Made by a program: the position numbers and the translations under genes
Part shown: positions 43,187 through 52,431 of the stretch, in pieces
Numbering within the stretch: the stretch's first letter is position 1
How the letters are laid out: every line of letters begins with the position of its first letter
The notes under the pieces: generated by a model
The model's database searches: none
What the model saw: the letters and a program-made list of their open reading frames with translations, nothing else
Told to the model about the DNA's origin: nothing
From: Candidatus Obscuribacter phosphatis
GTDB taxonomy: Bacteria > Cyanobacteriota > Vampirovibrionia > Obscuribacterales > Obscuribacteraceae
DNA length: 64,000 nucleotides
NCBI GenBank assembly: GCA_001899315.1
Contig: MOYA01000001.1
Coordinates: forward strand, 2,682,529 to 2,746,528
Reading direction: 5' to 3'

Positions 43187-44677
43187 TTGTTATTCAACAG
43201 CCTTCAATACCTAGTCTTTCTACCGACGGTATTTTTCCTCTATTGGATCTTGCCGCAGAAAGCGCGTGTGCCACTGCTTTTGGTGGCAAGCTATGTGTTT
43301 TATTGTTCTTGGAGACCAATCTATGGCTTGCTCATATTTGGTCTGACCCTGGCAAACTTCCTCTTGGTGCCGCTTATCGATAAGGCCGCCAAAGCGGAAG
43401 GCGGAAAACATCTGGCCTTCACTGCTAAGGGCTGGCTCTGGGTGACAGTGGTGGCCAACCTAATCACCCTGGGTATTTTCAAATACGCCTATTTCACCAT
43501 GGACATGGTCAAGGGCGGTCTCGGACTCTTCGGTGTTACCTGGAGAGAGCCGCACCTGCACATTATCTTGCCCCTAGGCATCTCATTTTTCGTCTTTGAA
43601 TTCATTCACTATGCCATGGAAGTCTACCGCGGCAAGCCGGTGGTGAAATCTTTCTCGGCCCTGGCTCTTTTCGCCAGCTTCTTCCCGACTCAGATAGCCG
43701 GACCAATTAAGCGCTATCAAGATTTTGTGCCGCAGCTCAGCGAAAAAATCAAATTCAAGTGGGAATACCTCGATGAAGGCATGCAGCTCATCTTGATGGG
43801 TCTCTGTAAAAAAGTGCTTCTGGCTGACAATCTGGCTCTGGTGGTGCAGGCCGGTTTTGCTCATCCCGAAAACTTTTCGTCGGTAGACATGTGGCTTATC
43901 ACCTATGCCTTTGCCTTCCAGATCTTCTTCGACTTTGCCGGTTATACCGACATTGCCAGAGGCTCAGCTCTCTTGTTTGGCTATAAAGTACCGATTAACT
44001 TCAACCTGCCTTATCTGGCCGCCAACGTTGCTGATTTCTGGCACCGCTGGCACATCAGCCTCTCCACCTGGTTGAGAGATTATCTCTTCATACCGCTAGG
44101 CGGCTCCAAGTGCAGCAAAATTCTCAACTATAGAAACCTCTTTCTGACCATGGCTCTGGGTGGTCTCTGGCACGGTGCCGCCATGCACTTCTTAGCCTGG
44201 GGCGCCTATCAGGGTATTGTGCTCATCTTGCACAAAGAGTATTTGCGCCTGCTCGACTTTGTCGGCATAGCCAAATCGCTCAAAGAGAACCAGACTCTAG
44301 CCAAGGTCTATCACGTCTTTTCAGTGATCGCTACCTTCCATATTGTCTGTATCGGCTGGGTCTTTTTCCGGGCAGAAAATATGTCGATAGCCGGCACAAT
44401 CATCGGCAAACTGATGCAAGCACCTCTGGAACTGGCTAATTTCAGCGCTGCCAAATTGGCAATTCTGCAAATTCGCGATCCGATCATCTTCCCGGCACTG
44501 CTCTTGCTCTTGCCTGTCTTGATGATTGCCCAACCGGTGGTGAACTGGCTCAACGACAAAGCCATCTACAAGAGCCCGCCGTGGGCCCTGCAAGTGGGTG
44601 TGATGGTTCTGCTCATGTGCATCATCACTGTCTTCAGTCCCGATAGTTCGCCTTCATTCATATACTTCCAGTTCTAA
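43187..44677 (+). CDS. MBOAT-family O-acyltransferase (AlgI/PatA/DltB-like)
   Basis: A membrane-bound O-acyltransferase of about 496 residues with at least ten helices. It probably moves acyl or acetyl groups across the membrane onto a polysaccharide or other envelope polymer. Hallmarks are 'FFPTQIAGPIKRYQDFVPQL', 'AFQIFFDFAGYTDIARGSAL', 'FWHRWHISLSTWLRDYLFIP' and the catalytic His region 'GGLWHGAAMHFLAW'. I choose the TTG start at 43187 because AAGGAG (43174-43179) lies 7 nt before it and the protein then begins 'LFNSLQYLVFLP' as AlgI homologues do; a start at 43100 would add 29 unrelated residues. Three SGNH-type partner genes follow directly. Confidence 0.92.
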   Translation: MLFNSLQYLVFLPTVFFLYWILPQKARVPLLLVASYVFYCSWRPIYGLLIFGLTLANFLLVPLIDKAAKAEGGKHLAFTAKGWLWVTVVANLITLGIFKYAYFTMDMVKGGLGLFGVTWREPHLHIILPLGISFFVFEFIHYAMEVYRGKPVVKSFSALALFASFFPTQIAGPIKRYQDFVPQLSEKIKFKWEYLDEGMQLILMGLCKKVLLADNLALVVQAGFAHPENFSSVDMWLITYAFAFQIFFDFAGYTDIARGSALLFGYKVPINFNLPYLAANVADFWHRWHISLSTWLRDYLFIPLGGSKCSKILNYRNLFLTMALGGLWHGAAMHFLAWGAYQGIVLILHKEYLRLLDFVGIAKSLKENQTLAKVYHVFSVIATFHIVCIGWVFFRAENMSIAGTIIGKLMQAPLELANFSAAKLAILQIRDPIIFPALLLLLPVLMIAQPVVNWLNDKAIYKSPPWALQVGVMVLLMCIITVFSPDSSPSFIYFQF

Positions 44678-44694
44678 AAGCTCACTTTTAGAAC
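44671..44694 (+). promoter_or_regulatory. Perfect 10-bp hairpin across the MBOAT stop codon
   Basis: GTTCTAAAAG (44671-44680), loop CTCA, CTTTTAGAAC (44685-44694). It includes the MBOAT stop codon and ends 14 nt before the GTG of the next gene, whose Shine-Dalgarno is GGGGG. No T-run follows, so it is more likely an RNA-stability, processing or translation-tuning element than a terminator. Confidence 0.55.
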
Positions 44695-44708
44695 CGTTTG
44701 GGGGCACT

Positions 44709-46022
44709 GTGGCAAAGTTAGACCACGATAGTTTAAGCGATCTTGAAAATCCGAAAAGCGGCACAGACCTTAGGGACACAGCTGCCGCACCGGAGAAACT
44801 AGAACGCGCCTATGCAAAAGGCAAGGCCAGGGGCGGCTTCTTCCAGTCGCGTTTCTTGGCTGGTCTGTCTATCTTTGCCGCGCTTAGCTTGGGGCTGCAG
44901 TTTCTTTCAATCGAGAAATTAAAACCAAGCGATTTTCCTGTGCGCACCTGGACAACCTGGGCGATAAGCGAGTTCTTTGCCCAACCGGCTCAGCCTAAAG
45001 ACGTGGTCTTCCTTGGCTCAAGCCTGATGCTTGTGCCTCTCGATGGCACCGATGCCGATTTTCTCGGCAAGCAAATAGACGCCTCTCAGCATCACCGCTC
45101 TATCTATTTTGAAGACGCCTTCAAAAAGGCAAGCGGCAAATCTGTTTCTACCTACAATTTTGCCCTTCCAGGCGAAATGCCCTCAGACGCCTATTTGATC
45201 ACCGATTTTCTCTTGAAAGAAAAGCGCGCCCCAAAAGTTCTAGTCTATGGTGTCGGACCGCGCGACTTCATGGACAACCTATTGCCTTCCCCCGCCGCCA
45301 CCGACCCTTATAAATATCTTTCGCGCTTCGGCGATCTTTCCGGTCATGCCGACTTGCTCATGTCAGATTGGCAAGAAAGATTGAACTGGGAACTTGCCCG
45401 CCTTTGTTATGTTTATGGCAATCATGGTCAAATCGCTCTCGATGCCGCAAGAAGCCTGCGCCCCCTTATCGATAAAGTGGCGCCGCGTCCGGCTAATCTC
45501 AGCGAAGTAGACCGTATCGCCTTCAGAAGAAAAGTCTTGCCCGACTATCTGCCCTTTGAAGTCAATCCGCAGGAATGTTTCTTCCGCCCGACCGATCCAG
45601 CCAATCGTCCGGGCTTTATGGACAACATTCAAGAATACAGAAAGCGCTACAAGACTCTTAAGATGTCTACTTTTACAGCGCAAATGCGCTTTCTCAAAGA
45701 CTTGATTGCCATTGCCAATGAGCGCGGCACCCATGTGGTGCTGGTGGCTATGCCCATCACCCAGGTCAATAGAGAGCTTTTGCCCGATGCCTCGTGGAAT
45801 CTCTATAAGAGCGAACTAGCTAAACTGGCGGCGCAGTCGCAAAGTGTCACCTTTAAAGATCTGCATGCCGAAGGCAAAGGCAAATTTGCTCTCAGCGACT
45901 TTCAAGATACTGTGCACCTGCACTCAGGCGGCGGTGCCAAGTTGCTCAGCGAAATTGCCCAGATTATGGCTAACGACCCGGTTAGCCGCAAAGCCCTAGA
46001 GAAAAATGGCGGTGACCAATGA
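44709..46022 (+). CDS. SGNH-hydrolase-like (AlgJ/AlgX/DltD-type) envelope protein, copy 1
   Basis: A 437-residue protein with an N-terminal anchor helix (about 55-75, 'FLAGLSIFAALSLGLQFL') and an extracytoplasmic domain like the acetyltransferases that partner MBOAT proteins. The nucleophile block is 'VVFLGSSLMLVPLD' (near residue 103), the central block 'NFALPGEMPSDAYLITDFL', and the catalytic D400-T-V-H403 is in 'QDTVHLHSGGGAKLL'. 'VYGVGPRDFMDNLLPS' is shared with the two following genes. It starts with GTG at 44709 behind GGGGG. The probable role is to accept an acyl group from the MBOAT protein and put it on a polymer outside the membrane (inference). Overlaps copy 2 by 4 bp. Confidence 0.85.
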   Translation: MAKLDHDSLSDLENPKSGTDLRDTAAAPEKLERAYAKGKARGGFFQSRFLAGLSIFAALSLGLQFLSIEKLKPSDFPVRTWTTWAISEFFAQPAQPKDVVFLGSSLMLVPLDGTDADFLGKQIDASQHHRSIYFEDAFKKASGKSVSTYNFALPGEMPSDAYLITDFLLKEKRAPKVLVYGVGPRDFMDNLLPSPAATDPYKYLSRFGDLSGHADLLMSDWQERLNWELARLCYVYGNHGQIALDAARSLRPLIDKVAPRPANLSEVDRIAFRRKVLPDYLPFEVNPQECFFRPTDPANRPGFMDNIQEYRKRYKTLKMSTFTAQMRFLKDLIAIANERGTHVVLVAMPITQVNRELLPDASWNLYKSELAKLAAQSQSVTFKDLHAEGKGKFALSDFQDTVHLHSGGGAKLLSEIAQIMANDPVSRKALEKNGGDQ

Positions 46023-47446
46023 AAAGGGTCAGTCGAGCCATGGCCGCCATCGCCGCATTTCTTGGAATAAATGTGGCTTTTTCGTTTTATGCCCCGCTCA
46101 AATTCAATCCTTTCAACTATCCCTACAAAGGCTGGAGCTGGTGGGGTTTTCATGACTTAAAAGAAGACAAACAAGTACATAACGTCACTCTTTTGGGCTC
46201 ATCACTGATGGTGGCAGCCATAAATAATTGCGATGCCAATTATTTGAACCGCCCCCTCAACCTGACCAAGCATCACCAGTCTCTTTATTTAAACGATAAG
46301 CTGGAAGAAACTTTCAAAGGCAAGTTCCGCACTTTCAACCTCTCCGCACCGGGGCAGATGCCTTCCGATGCCTATTTGACCGTAAAGAGCTTGCTTGCCG
46401 CCTCACATCGTCCCGATGTGATTATCTATGGCGTTGCCCCCCGCGACTTTATCGATAGCCAGCTGGGTAATCCCACCGATACCGAACCATACCATTTTCT
46501 CAGCCGCATCGTCTCTACCGACGAATGTGCCGGTGGGCTATTTAGAGACCCCTTGGGCAGACTATCTTGGTTCATCGATCGCAATCTTTATTTTGCCCAC
46601 CATGCCCTAGATTGGCAGATGACCGCCGAAAAAGCTGCCACCCGCTTGCTCAACAAAGTAGCGGCCGTGCCCAGTGGCGCCCAGCCTTATACTTTTTGGC
46701 AGCGCACCAAGCTAATACCAAACTATCGCGCCGGTGAAATTCATCCCGATGCAGTCTATACGCATCCGCTCAAGAAAGAAGATGTGGCTGCCAATTTCAA
46801 AGACAACACCGAAGAGTACAAAGAACGCTATAAGAAAGCCGATGATCATACATTCAAAACTCAGATGTATTTTCTAGGCAAACTGGGCACCCTTTGCAAA
46901 AAAGAACGCATCGAACTAATCGTCGTCAATATGCCGGTCAGTCGAGAAAACATCAACCAACTGGGCGCCACCACTTACTTAGACTATGTCTTTGCCGTCA
47001 AGGGCAAAGCTTTTGCCTATGGTGCGCCCTTTTTCGATCTCAACTATTTCTATCTCTACGACAAAAGTCTCTATCATGACTATGTGCACCTAAATGCCTT
47101 CGGCGGTGCCAAATTTCTAGACAGTCTGGTCTCGGCTCTCAATGAAGATCCGCGCACCAAACTGACTATGGAAATGGCCGGACGCGAACTCTGGAAACAC
47201 GATGAACTGGAGCGACTGGCTAAAGGAATAGATCGCGATCGCGATCCCGATTCGCTCACCAGTTTAGAAAAGCTGAAAGGCAAACTAGCCGAACACAAAC
47301 TAATCGAGGCCAAGGACCTGGTGCGCGAACACCGCAGCAAAATCAGAAATGTGGTCAACGAATTGCGCAACAAAAAGCAGATTGGCAGCCGCATCGATAC
47401 AATCGAAAAGGCTGAGCCCGATGACGAGACGGGGGTAGCAATGTAA
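46019..47446 (+). CDS. SGNH-hydrolase-like envelope protein, copy 2
   Basis: A 475-residue paralogue of the preceding gene. It has an anchor helix (about 7-24), the nucleophile block G60-S61-S62 in 'VTLLGSSLMVAAIN', the central block 'NLSAPGQMPSDAYLTVKSLL', 'IIYGVAPRDFIDSQLG', and the catalytic D354-Y-V-H357 in 'HDYVHLNAFGGAKFLD'. It has an extra C-terminal charged helical tail of about 100 residues ('AKGIDRDRDPDSLTSLEKLK', 'RNVVNELRNKKQIGSRID') missing from the other copies. Its ATG overlaps the stop of copy 1 and its stop shares one base with copy 3, so the three are translated as a set. Confidence 0.85.
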   Translation: MKRVSRAMAAIAAFLGINVAFSFYAPLKFNPFNYPYKGWSWWGFHDLKEDKQVHNVTLLGSSLMVAAINNCDANYLNRPLNLTKHHQSLYLNDKLEETFKGKFRTFNLSAPGQMPSDAYLTVKSLLAASHRPDVIIYGVAPRDFIDSQLGNPTDTEPYHFLSRIVSTDECAGGLFRDPLGRLSWFIDRNLYFAHHALDWQMTAEKAATRLLNKVAAVPSGAQPYTFWQRTKLIPNYRAGEIHPDAVYTHPLKKEDVAANFKDNTEEYKERYKKADDHTFKTQMYFLGKLGTLCKKERIELIVVNMPVSRENINQLGATTYLDYVFAVKGKAFAYGAPFFDLNYFYLYDKSLYHDYVHLNAFGGAKFLDSLVSALNEDPRTKLTMEMAGRELWKHDELERLAKGIDRDRDPDSLTSLEKLKGKLAEHKLIEAKDLVREHRSKIRNVVNELRNKKQIGSRIDTIEKAEPDDETGVAM

Positions 47447-48756
47447 TGGCTGCCAGCGAAACAAGTAAGAAGCGTGCCAATGCCTTTGTCTGGGCCGTGG
47501 TTTTGTACGGTGCTCTCAACCTGGCTCTTTATGGCGTTCTTGCTAAAATGCCCGAGCGTAAACTGAGCTTGAACGGCATCAAAGCCACCAACTATGAAAA
47601 GAGAATGGAAGGTCCGTGGATCTGGTGGGTCTCGCGCACTTATCTTTCCCAACTGGAACAAAAGGCTCAGCCCGACATAGTTTTGTTTGGCAGCTCGCAA
47701 ATGGGCTCGGCTATTTTCTCGGCCGAAGCCGAACATCGCGGCACCACAGTCGATACCACAGACCAAAGAGAAGTAGAGAGACTGGCTGCCGAAGTAGCCA
47801 AAGCCAGCGGGCTAAAGCCGCGCGTCTTCAACTTTTCTATGGGCGGAGCCATGGTCTCAGACCATTATCTTATCGCCGACAGTCTGGTCAGCAAAGCCGA
47901 TAAGAAGCCCAAGATAGCCATTATCGGCGTCAACCCTCGCGACTTCATCGACAATAACCTACCGGCAGCGGCAGCCACCGACAGCTTCCACTTCCTTTCA
48001 CCCTATTGCAAGTTAGACAACTTGGCCGTCCATTCATACGACAGCCCCTTCGGCTATCTAGACTATTTGCTCTCTCGTTATCTACCGCTTAGACAGGTCA
48101 ATCTGCTTGCCTTCGGCGATATCCCGCCCTCGCTTGGGGCCCGCGCCAGTTTCACCAATCCGGAAGGCAAGGGCATTGACACCAGAGCCGACAAGAAAGC
48201 CAATAATGCCCAGTTAAATTCAGGGCAAGTAACCACAAAAGTATTGCGGGCCATAAGCGGCTCGGCCGGCGACGTCAAGCGAGGCGAATGGGTATTGCCT
48301 GCTTACCCGCCCTATCTCTATATGGATAATTCCAAGGAATATATCAAGCGCTACAAGCGTGAAAATCCGCCTTGCTTGGCCGGACAAAAGCGTTATTTCC
48401 AAGAATTGCTTGCCCTTCTGCACAAAGAAAACATACAGATAATTGTGGTCGGCATGCCCTCAAGGCTCTCCAATCAAAATTTGCTCAGCCAAAATTTTTG
48501 GAACAACTTCGACTCTTATCTAGAGAAGACCACAAAAGAACAAGGCGGAACCTATGTCAGCCTATTCAAAGACCAGCGTTTCGTGGAAGAGAAAGACTAT
48601 CTCGATACAGTGCACTTGAACCGCTGGGGCGGCGGCAAACTGGTAAAGATCATGGCTGAAACAGTGAGTGGCAATACTGCCATGGTGCAAGCGTTGAAAG
48701 AGTGTAAGAGCGATGCCGTAGCCGGGCGAGACAAACCGGGACAAAAGCCGCTCTAA
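47446..48756 (+). CDS. SGNH-hydrolase-like envelope protein, copy 3
   Basis: A 436-residue third paralogue. It has an N-terminal helix (about 13-30), the nucleophile block 'DIVLFGSSQMGSAIF', the central block 'NFSMGGAMVSDHYLIADSLV', 'IAIIGVNPRDFIDNNLPAAA' and the catalytic D387-T-V-H390 in 'LDTVHLNRWGGGKLVK'. A 40-residue insertion after the first block ('AEHRGTTVDTTDQREVERLA') sets it apart. All catalytic positions are retained, so it is probably active. Being the most divergent of the three, it may act on another position or acceptor. The following gene is convergent, which ends the cassette. Confidence 0.85.
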   Translation: MAASETSKKRANAFVWAVVLYGALNLALYGVLAKMPERKLSLNGIKATNYEKRMEGPWIWWVSRTYLSQLEQKAQPDIVLFGSSQMGSAIFSAEAEHRGTTVDTTDQREVERLAAEVAKASGLKPRVFNFSMGGAMVSDHYLIADSLVSKADKKPKIAIIGVNPRDFIDNNLPAAAATDSFHFLSPYCKLDNLAVHSYDSPFGYLDYLLSRYLPLRQVNLLAFGDIPPSLGARASFTNPEGKGIDTRADKKANNAQLNSGQVTTKVLRAISGSAGDVKRGEWVLPAYPPYLYMDNSKEYIKRYKRENPPCLAGQKRYFQELLALLHKENIQIIVVGMPSRLSNQNLLSQNFWNNFDSYLEKTTKEQGGTYVSLFKDQRFVEEKDYLDTVHLNRWGGGKLVKIMAETVSGNTAMVQALKECKSDAVAGRDKPGQKPL

Positions 48757-48782
48757 GGCTCAGTTTGCAGTTTGCGTCCAGT

Positions 48783-50153
48783 TTATTTAGCTTTCGACTC
48801 AAGCAAAAGTTGATTCAAAAATTCCAAATCTTCCCGCCGCCACATCTCCATAATCGGGCGCTCGCCCCCGGGCGGCCAAGCCGGCTCGGTGCCAAAGACC
48901 TGTTCATCCAGTTCTTTCATAGAAGCTTGATAGATTTCGCGACGCCGACTTTCGCTGTCATTCAACCCCATTTCATAAAGCCTGGGCAAAAGCACATCTT
49001 TGTGCTTCTCTAAAACAGCCTGCATGACCTTGATCGCTTCGTCTTTGCGCCCTAGTGCAGCCAGATAACGGGCATAGGTCAACTCGGTGCGAAAACCGCT
49101 TGGTTTGGCTTCAATCGCTTCTTTCAAGAGCGCGAGAGCTTCTTCTTTGCGCCCCAGTTGAAAGAGAGTCTCAGCCCTTATTGCAGCCAGTTGTGCCTGC
49201 GAATTCTTATTGCTGAACAAAGCGCGGTAAGCCCATGAAAGAGGAAAAGGATGAGTGCGCAGCGCCTCAGCCCCTTCATAAAGCTTGAGGGCGCCGCTTT
49301 TGATGTCAGCCTCTTGTACGTTTCTCACTCTTAGACTGCCTGCTTGCTTTGCATCAACACAAGCCGGCAGTTGCTCTATAAAACAGGCTGTCTCAGGTGC
49401 ATCAGGCAGGCGCACAAGCAACTGGGCACCATAATAAGAGCGCAGCATGGTCAGCCAAAGAGAGGTGGCATAAGAGACATCGAAGAGGGCAAAAGTAATA
49501 ATCATTGCCCCCAACATCTGCAAGAGCATCTGCCCTTTCACCACCGGCGATGCCAGCCTATCTTTCAAGCGCTTATTGGTGGAAAGACCTGGGCAAGCCG
49601 CTTCGAACAGGGCAACCAGTCTTTTCTGTTTCTCTAGGTCAAGGCAAGAAAGCGGCAAGCGTGCCACCACATCAGGTACTATCTTGCTCTGGTCGAGCGG
49701 AGAGCTGTCACCGCTGACGGCCGTGGATCTAATCTCTAGAGTGCCGAGCAAAGTAAGATAAAGCTCGCTGACAGCGCTCAAAAGAATGCGTCTTTGCCCA
49801 ACCAGCACCGACACCACCTCGGTTTCGCCCTTATCGCAAGCCGTTTCCACCCCGATAAAACGCCGGTAAAACAAGAGTGGCTGTCCATTGCGCCAGGGTC
49901 GAAGCCAAGATGTAAGCAAATTGCTTTCCAGAAAGGTGGCCAGCAGATGAGCAAAGAAAAGGGCGGCAAAAACCATAGAAGGAAAAAACAGAAGCGGCTC
50001 TAGCTTGAACCAGCCGGTGGTGCAAAGCAAAACCAGAAAGAAAAAGCCAAATATGGGCCAAGCGAAGCCCACCACTGTATAAACCGAATGAGAGCGGCTG
50101 GCAGGCAAAACTTCAAACTTAATCTCGGCGTCCGATAAATTAATACCTTTCAT
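48783..50153 (-). CDS. Membrane protein with TPR repeats, unknown function
   Basis: A 456-residue protein with two helices near the N-terminus (about 27-75, 'GFAWPIFGFFFLVLLCTTGW'), a soluble region, a third helix near residues 208-230 ('GQMLLQMLGAMIITFALFDV') and a C-terminal array of about three tetratricopeptide-like repeats (about 320-420, 'AIRAETLFQLGRKEEALALL', 'YARYLAALGRKDEAIKVM'). It is likely an inner-membrane scaffold. No enzyme motif is visible. It is divergent from the pilus cluster and convergent with the SGNH genes, so its process is not indicated by context. Confidence 0.75.
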   Translation of the reverse strand: MKGINLSDAEIKFEVLPASRSHSVYTVVGFAWPIFGFFFLVLLCTTGWFKLEPLLFFPSMVFAALFFAHLLATFLESNLLTSWLRPWRNGQPLLFYRRFIGVETACDKGETEVVSVLVGQRRILLSAVSELYLTLLGTLEIRSTAVSGDSSPLDQSKIVPDVVARLPLSCLDLEKQKRLVALFEAACPGLSTNKRLKDRLASPVVKGQMLLQMLGAMIITFALFDVSYATSLWLTMLRSYYGAQLLVRLPDAPETACFIEQLPACVDAKQAGSLRVRNVQEADIKSGALKLYEGAEALRTHPFPLSWAYRALFSNKNSQAQLAAIRAETLFQLGRKEEALALLKEAIEAKPSGFRTELTYARYLAALGRKDEAIKVMQAVLEKHKDVLLPRLYEMGLNDSESRRREIYQASMKELDEQVFGTEPAWPPGGERPIMEMWRREDLEFLNQLLLESKAK

Positions 50154-50343
50154 CCTCCGCTCTTAGCTAAATAGAGTGATACCCGGTCAAGGCGGGTTTG
50201 ACTCGCCAGCAATTGCCGGCTTGCTGAGCCTGTCAAAGCAGTTTAGACGTACACTGCCTGGGCTTTACACTAAAGATATAAATAGCTTTGAAGCGGGCAG
50301 AAAATTAAGGGACCCCAGGCAGCGAAAGCAGCGGTATTTTCTA

Positions 50344-52431
50344 ATGGCACTGATCAAAAAAGAGATTGGCGAGCTTCTTGTCGACTCCGGCTTAATCACA
50401 TCAGACGAGTTAAAGCAGGTGCAGCAGGAAAGAATGCGCACCGGCGAACCGATATCGCTTATTTTATCGAGACTGGGTCTGGCTAATGAGACCCACCTCA
50501 AATCAGCCCTAGAAACCCAATACGGCGTCAATTATGTTTCACTGGCCAAGGTACAACCAGAAAGCTCGGCTCTTGAGCTTTTGCCCGAAAAGGTAATGAG
50601 ACAGCACCAAGTTGTGCCACTCTATCTTGAGGGCAAACTACTCACCGTGGCCATGGTCAACCCCAATAACCTGCTTGCCCTCGACGATGTCAAATACAGA
50701 CTTAAGAGCATGCAACTCAAGCCTGTGGTCTGCACCGAAGATGACTTTCAGCACTTTATGGAGACCATCTATGCCCGCCGCCAAGACGAGCTCACCGAAG
50801 AATGGGAAGAGCAAGCCGACAAGACCTTTATAGAGTCTGAAGTCGACCTTTCCAGCCTCGATGTCTTGGTGGAATATGAAGACGCCATCAATGACCTAGA
50901 CCTGGCCAAACAAGCCCAAGATGCGCCGATTGTGCAGCTGGCCAACCAGATCTTAGCCAAAGCCATCAAGCGCCAATGTTCGGACGTGCACATAGAACCG
51001 CAGGAAAAAGGGGTGATGGTGCGCTACCGTCTAGACGGCGTGCTCTTTGTCGACCGCAGATTACCCAAAGCCATTCTTGCCGCCCTGGTATCGCGCTATA
51101 AGATTATGGCCGACCTCGACATAGCAGAGAGAAGACTGCCCCAAGACGGTCGCATCAGAGTGCGCTTTTCAGGAAAAGATATAGACTTCCGCGTCTCCAC
51201 CATTCCCTCTAAACACGGCGAAAAGGTGGTCATGAGACAGTTGGATAAGTCGGGCACAACCTTCGGACTGGACCATCTAATCACCGATCAAGACACTCTT
51301 TCGCTAATTAGAGACATGGTGGCTAAGCCATACGGAATCATATTCGTCACCGGACCAACCGGCTCGGGCAAGACAACCAGTCTCTATTCGGCCTTGGCTG
51401 AACGCAATACTCCCGAAGTAAACATATTGACTGCTGAAGACCCGATTGAATATGAAATGCAGGGTATCACCCAGGTGCAGGTCTTAAGAGAAAAGGGGCT
51501 GGATTTTGCCCGCATTCTGCGGTCTTTTTTGCGGCAAGACCCCGACATCATACTGGTGGGTGAGACCCGCGATAGAGAAACAGCCAAGATCGCCGTCGAA
51601 GCCGCCTTGACCGGTCACTTGGTCTTCACGACCCTGCACACTAATGACGCACCAGGGGCGGTGACACGTTTGGCCGAAATGGAAGTGGACCCCTATCTGG
51701 TCGCTTCGGCAACTATCGGTGTCATCGCCCAGAGACTGTTGCGACGGGTCTGCAATGAATGCCGCGAAGACTATCGCCCCGACCGCAGCACCCTCGAATA
51801 CCTAGGTCTAATGGACAAACATCAAGAGAGGCTGGCTGATTCCACTATTCAGTACTACCGCCTGCGAGTCGATCAAGAGGGTCAGGCAATCTTTAGCCGC
51901 GGTCGCGGCTGCGATGCTTGCAACCGTACAGGCTATAAAAACCGCATCGGCGTATTTGAAGTGATGAAAGTCAACGATGAAATACGCGACCTCGTATGTA
52001 AGAATGCCACCACGGCTATGTTGCGTCTGGCTGCTAAGCAATCAGGCATGATTCCTCTGAAAGACTATTCGATAAGGCTGGTCGGGCAAGGTCTGACCAC
52101 CGCCGATGAAGTGGTGCGTGTCACTCTTTCAGATACTTCCGGCGACGAAAAGCTCTGCGGTAAGTGTCGCAACCCTATTTCTGATGAATTTATCAAATGC
52201 CCTTTCTGCCAGCACGATCTAAAAGTATCCTGTCTGCGCTGCGGCATGTTGCAACAGGAAGGCTGGCAGAGCTGCCCAAAATGCGGCCGCTCAAATATCG
52301 AAGAAACAGACGAATTTCACTGTCACTGTTGCAGTGCCGAAATCTTTGGAGAATGGCATACTTGCCCTTATTGCCAAGCTTCGCGCAGCAGCGGCGGTAA
52401 GAAAAATGGCAAAGAGAGCGAGGTGAATTAA
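50344..52431 (+). CDS. pilB: Type IV pilus assembly ATPase PilB (GspE family) with C-terminal zinc ribbons
   Basis: The motor for pilus extension. It has an N-terminal MshEN/GspE-N domain ('LLVDSGLITSDELKQVQQ'), Walker A 'GPTGSGKTTSLYSAL', Asp box around 'LTAEDPIEYEM', Walker B 'RQDPDIILVGETRDRETA', His box 'GHLVFTTLHTNDA' and the usual tetracysteine metal site ('CNECREDY', 'CDACNRTGYKNRIG'). After the normal end (about residue 595) it carries six CxxC knuckles that make three zinc ribbons (CGKC/CPFC, CLRC/CPKC, CHCC/CPYC), which is unusual for PilB. I take ATG 50344 because homologues start there; a frame open to GTG 50176 adds 56 unrelated residues. One-base overlap with pilT. Confidence 0.95.
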   Translation: MALIKKEIGELLVDSGLITSDELKQVQQERMRTGEPISLILSRLGLANETHLKSALETQYGVNYVSLAKVQPESSALELLPEKVMRQHQVVPLYLEGKLLTVAMVNPNNLLALDDVKYRLKSMQLKPVVCTEDDFQHFMETIYARRQDELTEEWEEQADKTFIESEVDLSSLDVLVEYEDAINDLDLAKQAQDAPIVQLANQILAKAIKRQCSDVHIEPQEKGVMVRYRLDGVLFVDRRLPKAILAALVSRYKIMADLDIAERRLPQDGRIRVRFSGKDIDFRVSTIPSKHGEKVVMRQLDKSGTTFGLDHLITDQDTLSLIRDMVAKPYGIIFVTGPTGSGKTTSLYSALAERNTPEVNILTAEDPIEYEMQGITQVQVLREKGLDFARILRSFLRQDPDIILVGETRDRETAKIAVEAALTGHLVFTTLHTNDAPGAVTRLAEMEVDPYLVASATIGVIAQRLLRRVCNECREDYRPDRSTLEYLGLMDKHQERLADSTIQYYRLRVDQEGQAIFSRGRGCDACNRTGYKNRIGVFEVMKVNDEIRDLVCKNATTAMLRLAAKQSGMIPLKDYSIRLVGQGLTTADEVVRVTLSDTSGDEKLCGKCRNPISDEFIKCPFCQHDLKVSCLRCGMLQQEGWQSCPKCGRSNIEETDEFHCHCCSAEIFGEWHTCPYCQASRSSGGKKNGKESEVN

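Noticed and set aside
50176-50343. 56-residue N-terminal extension of PilB from GTG 50176
   Set aside because: Composition is non-coding-like and homologues begin at the residue encoded by ATG 50344.
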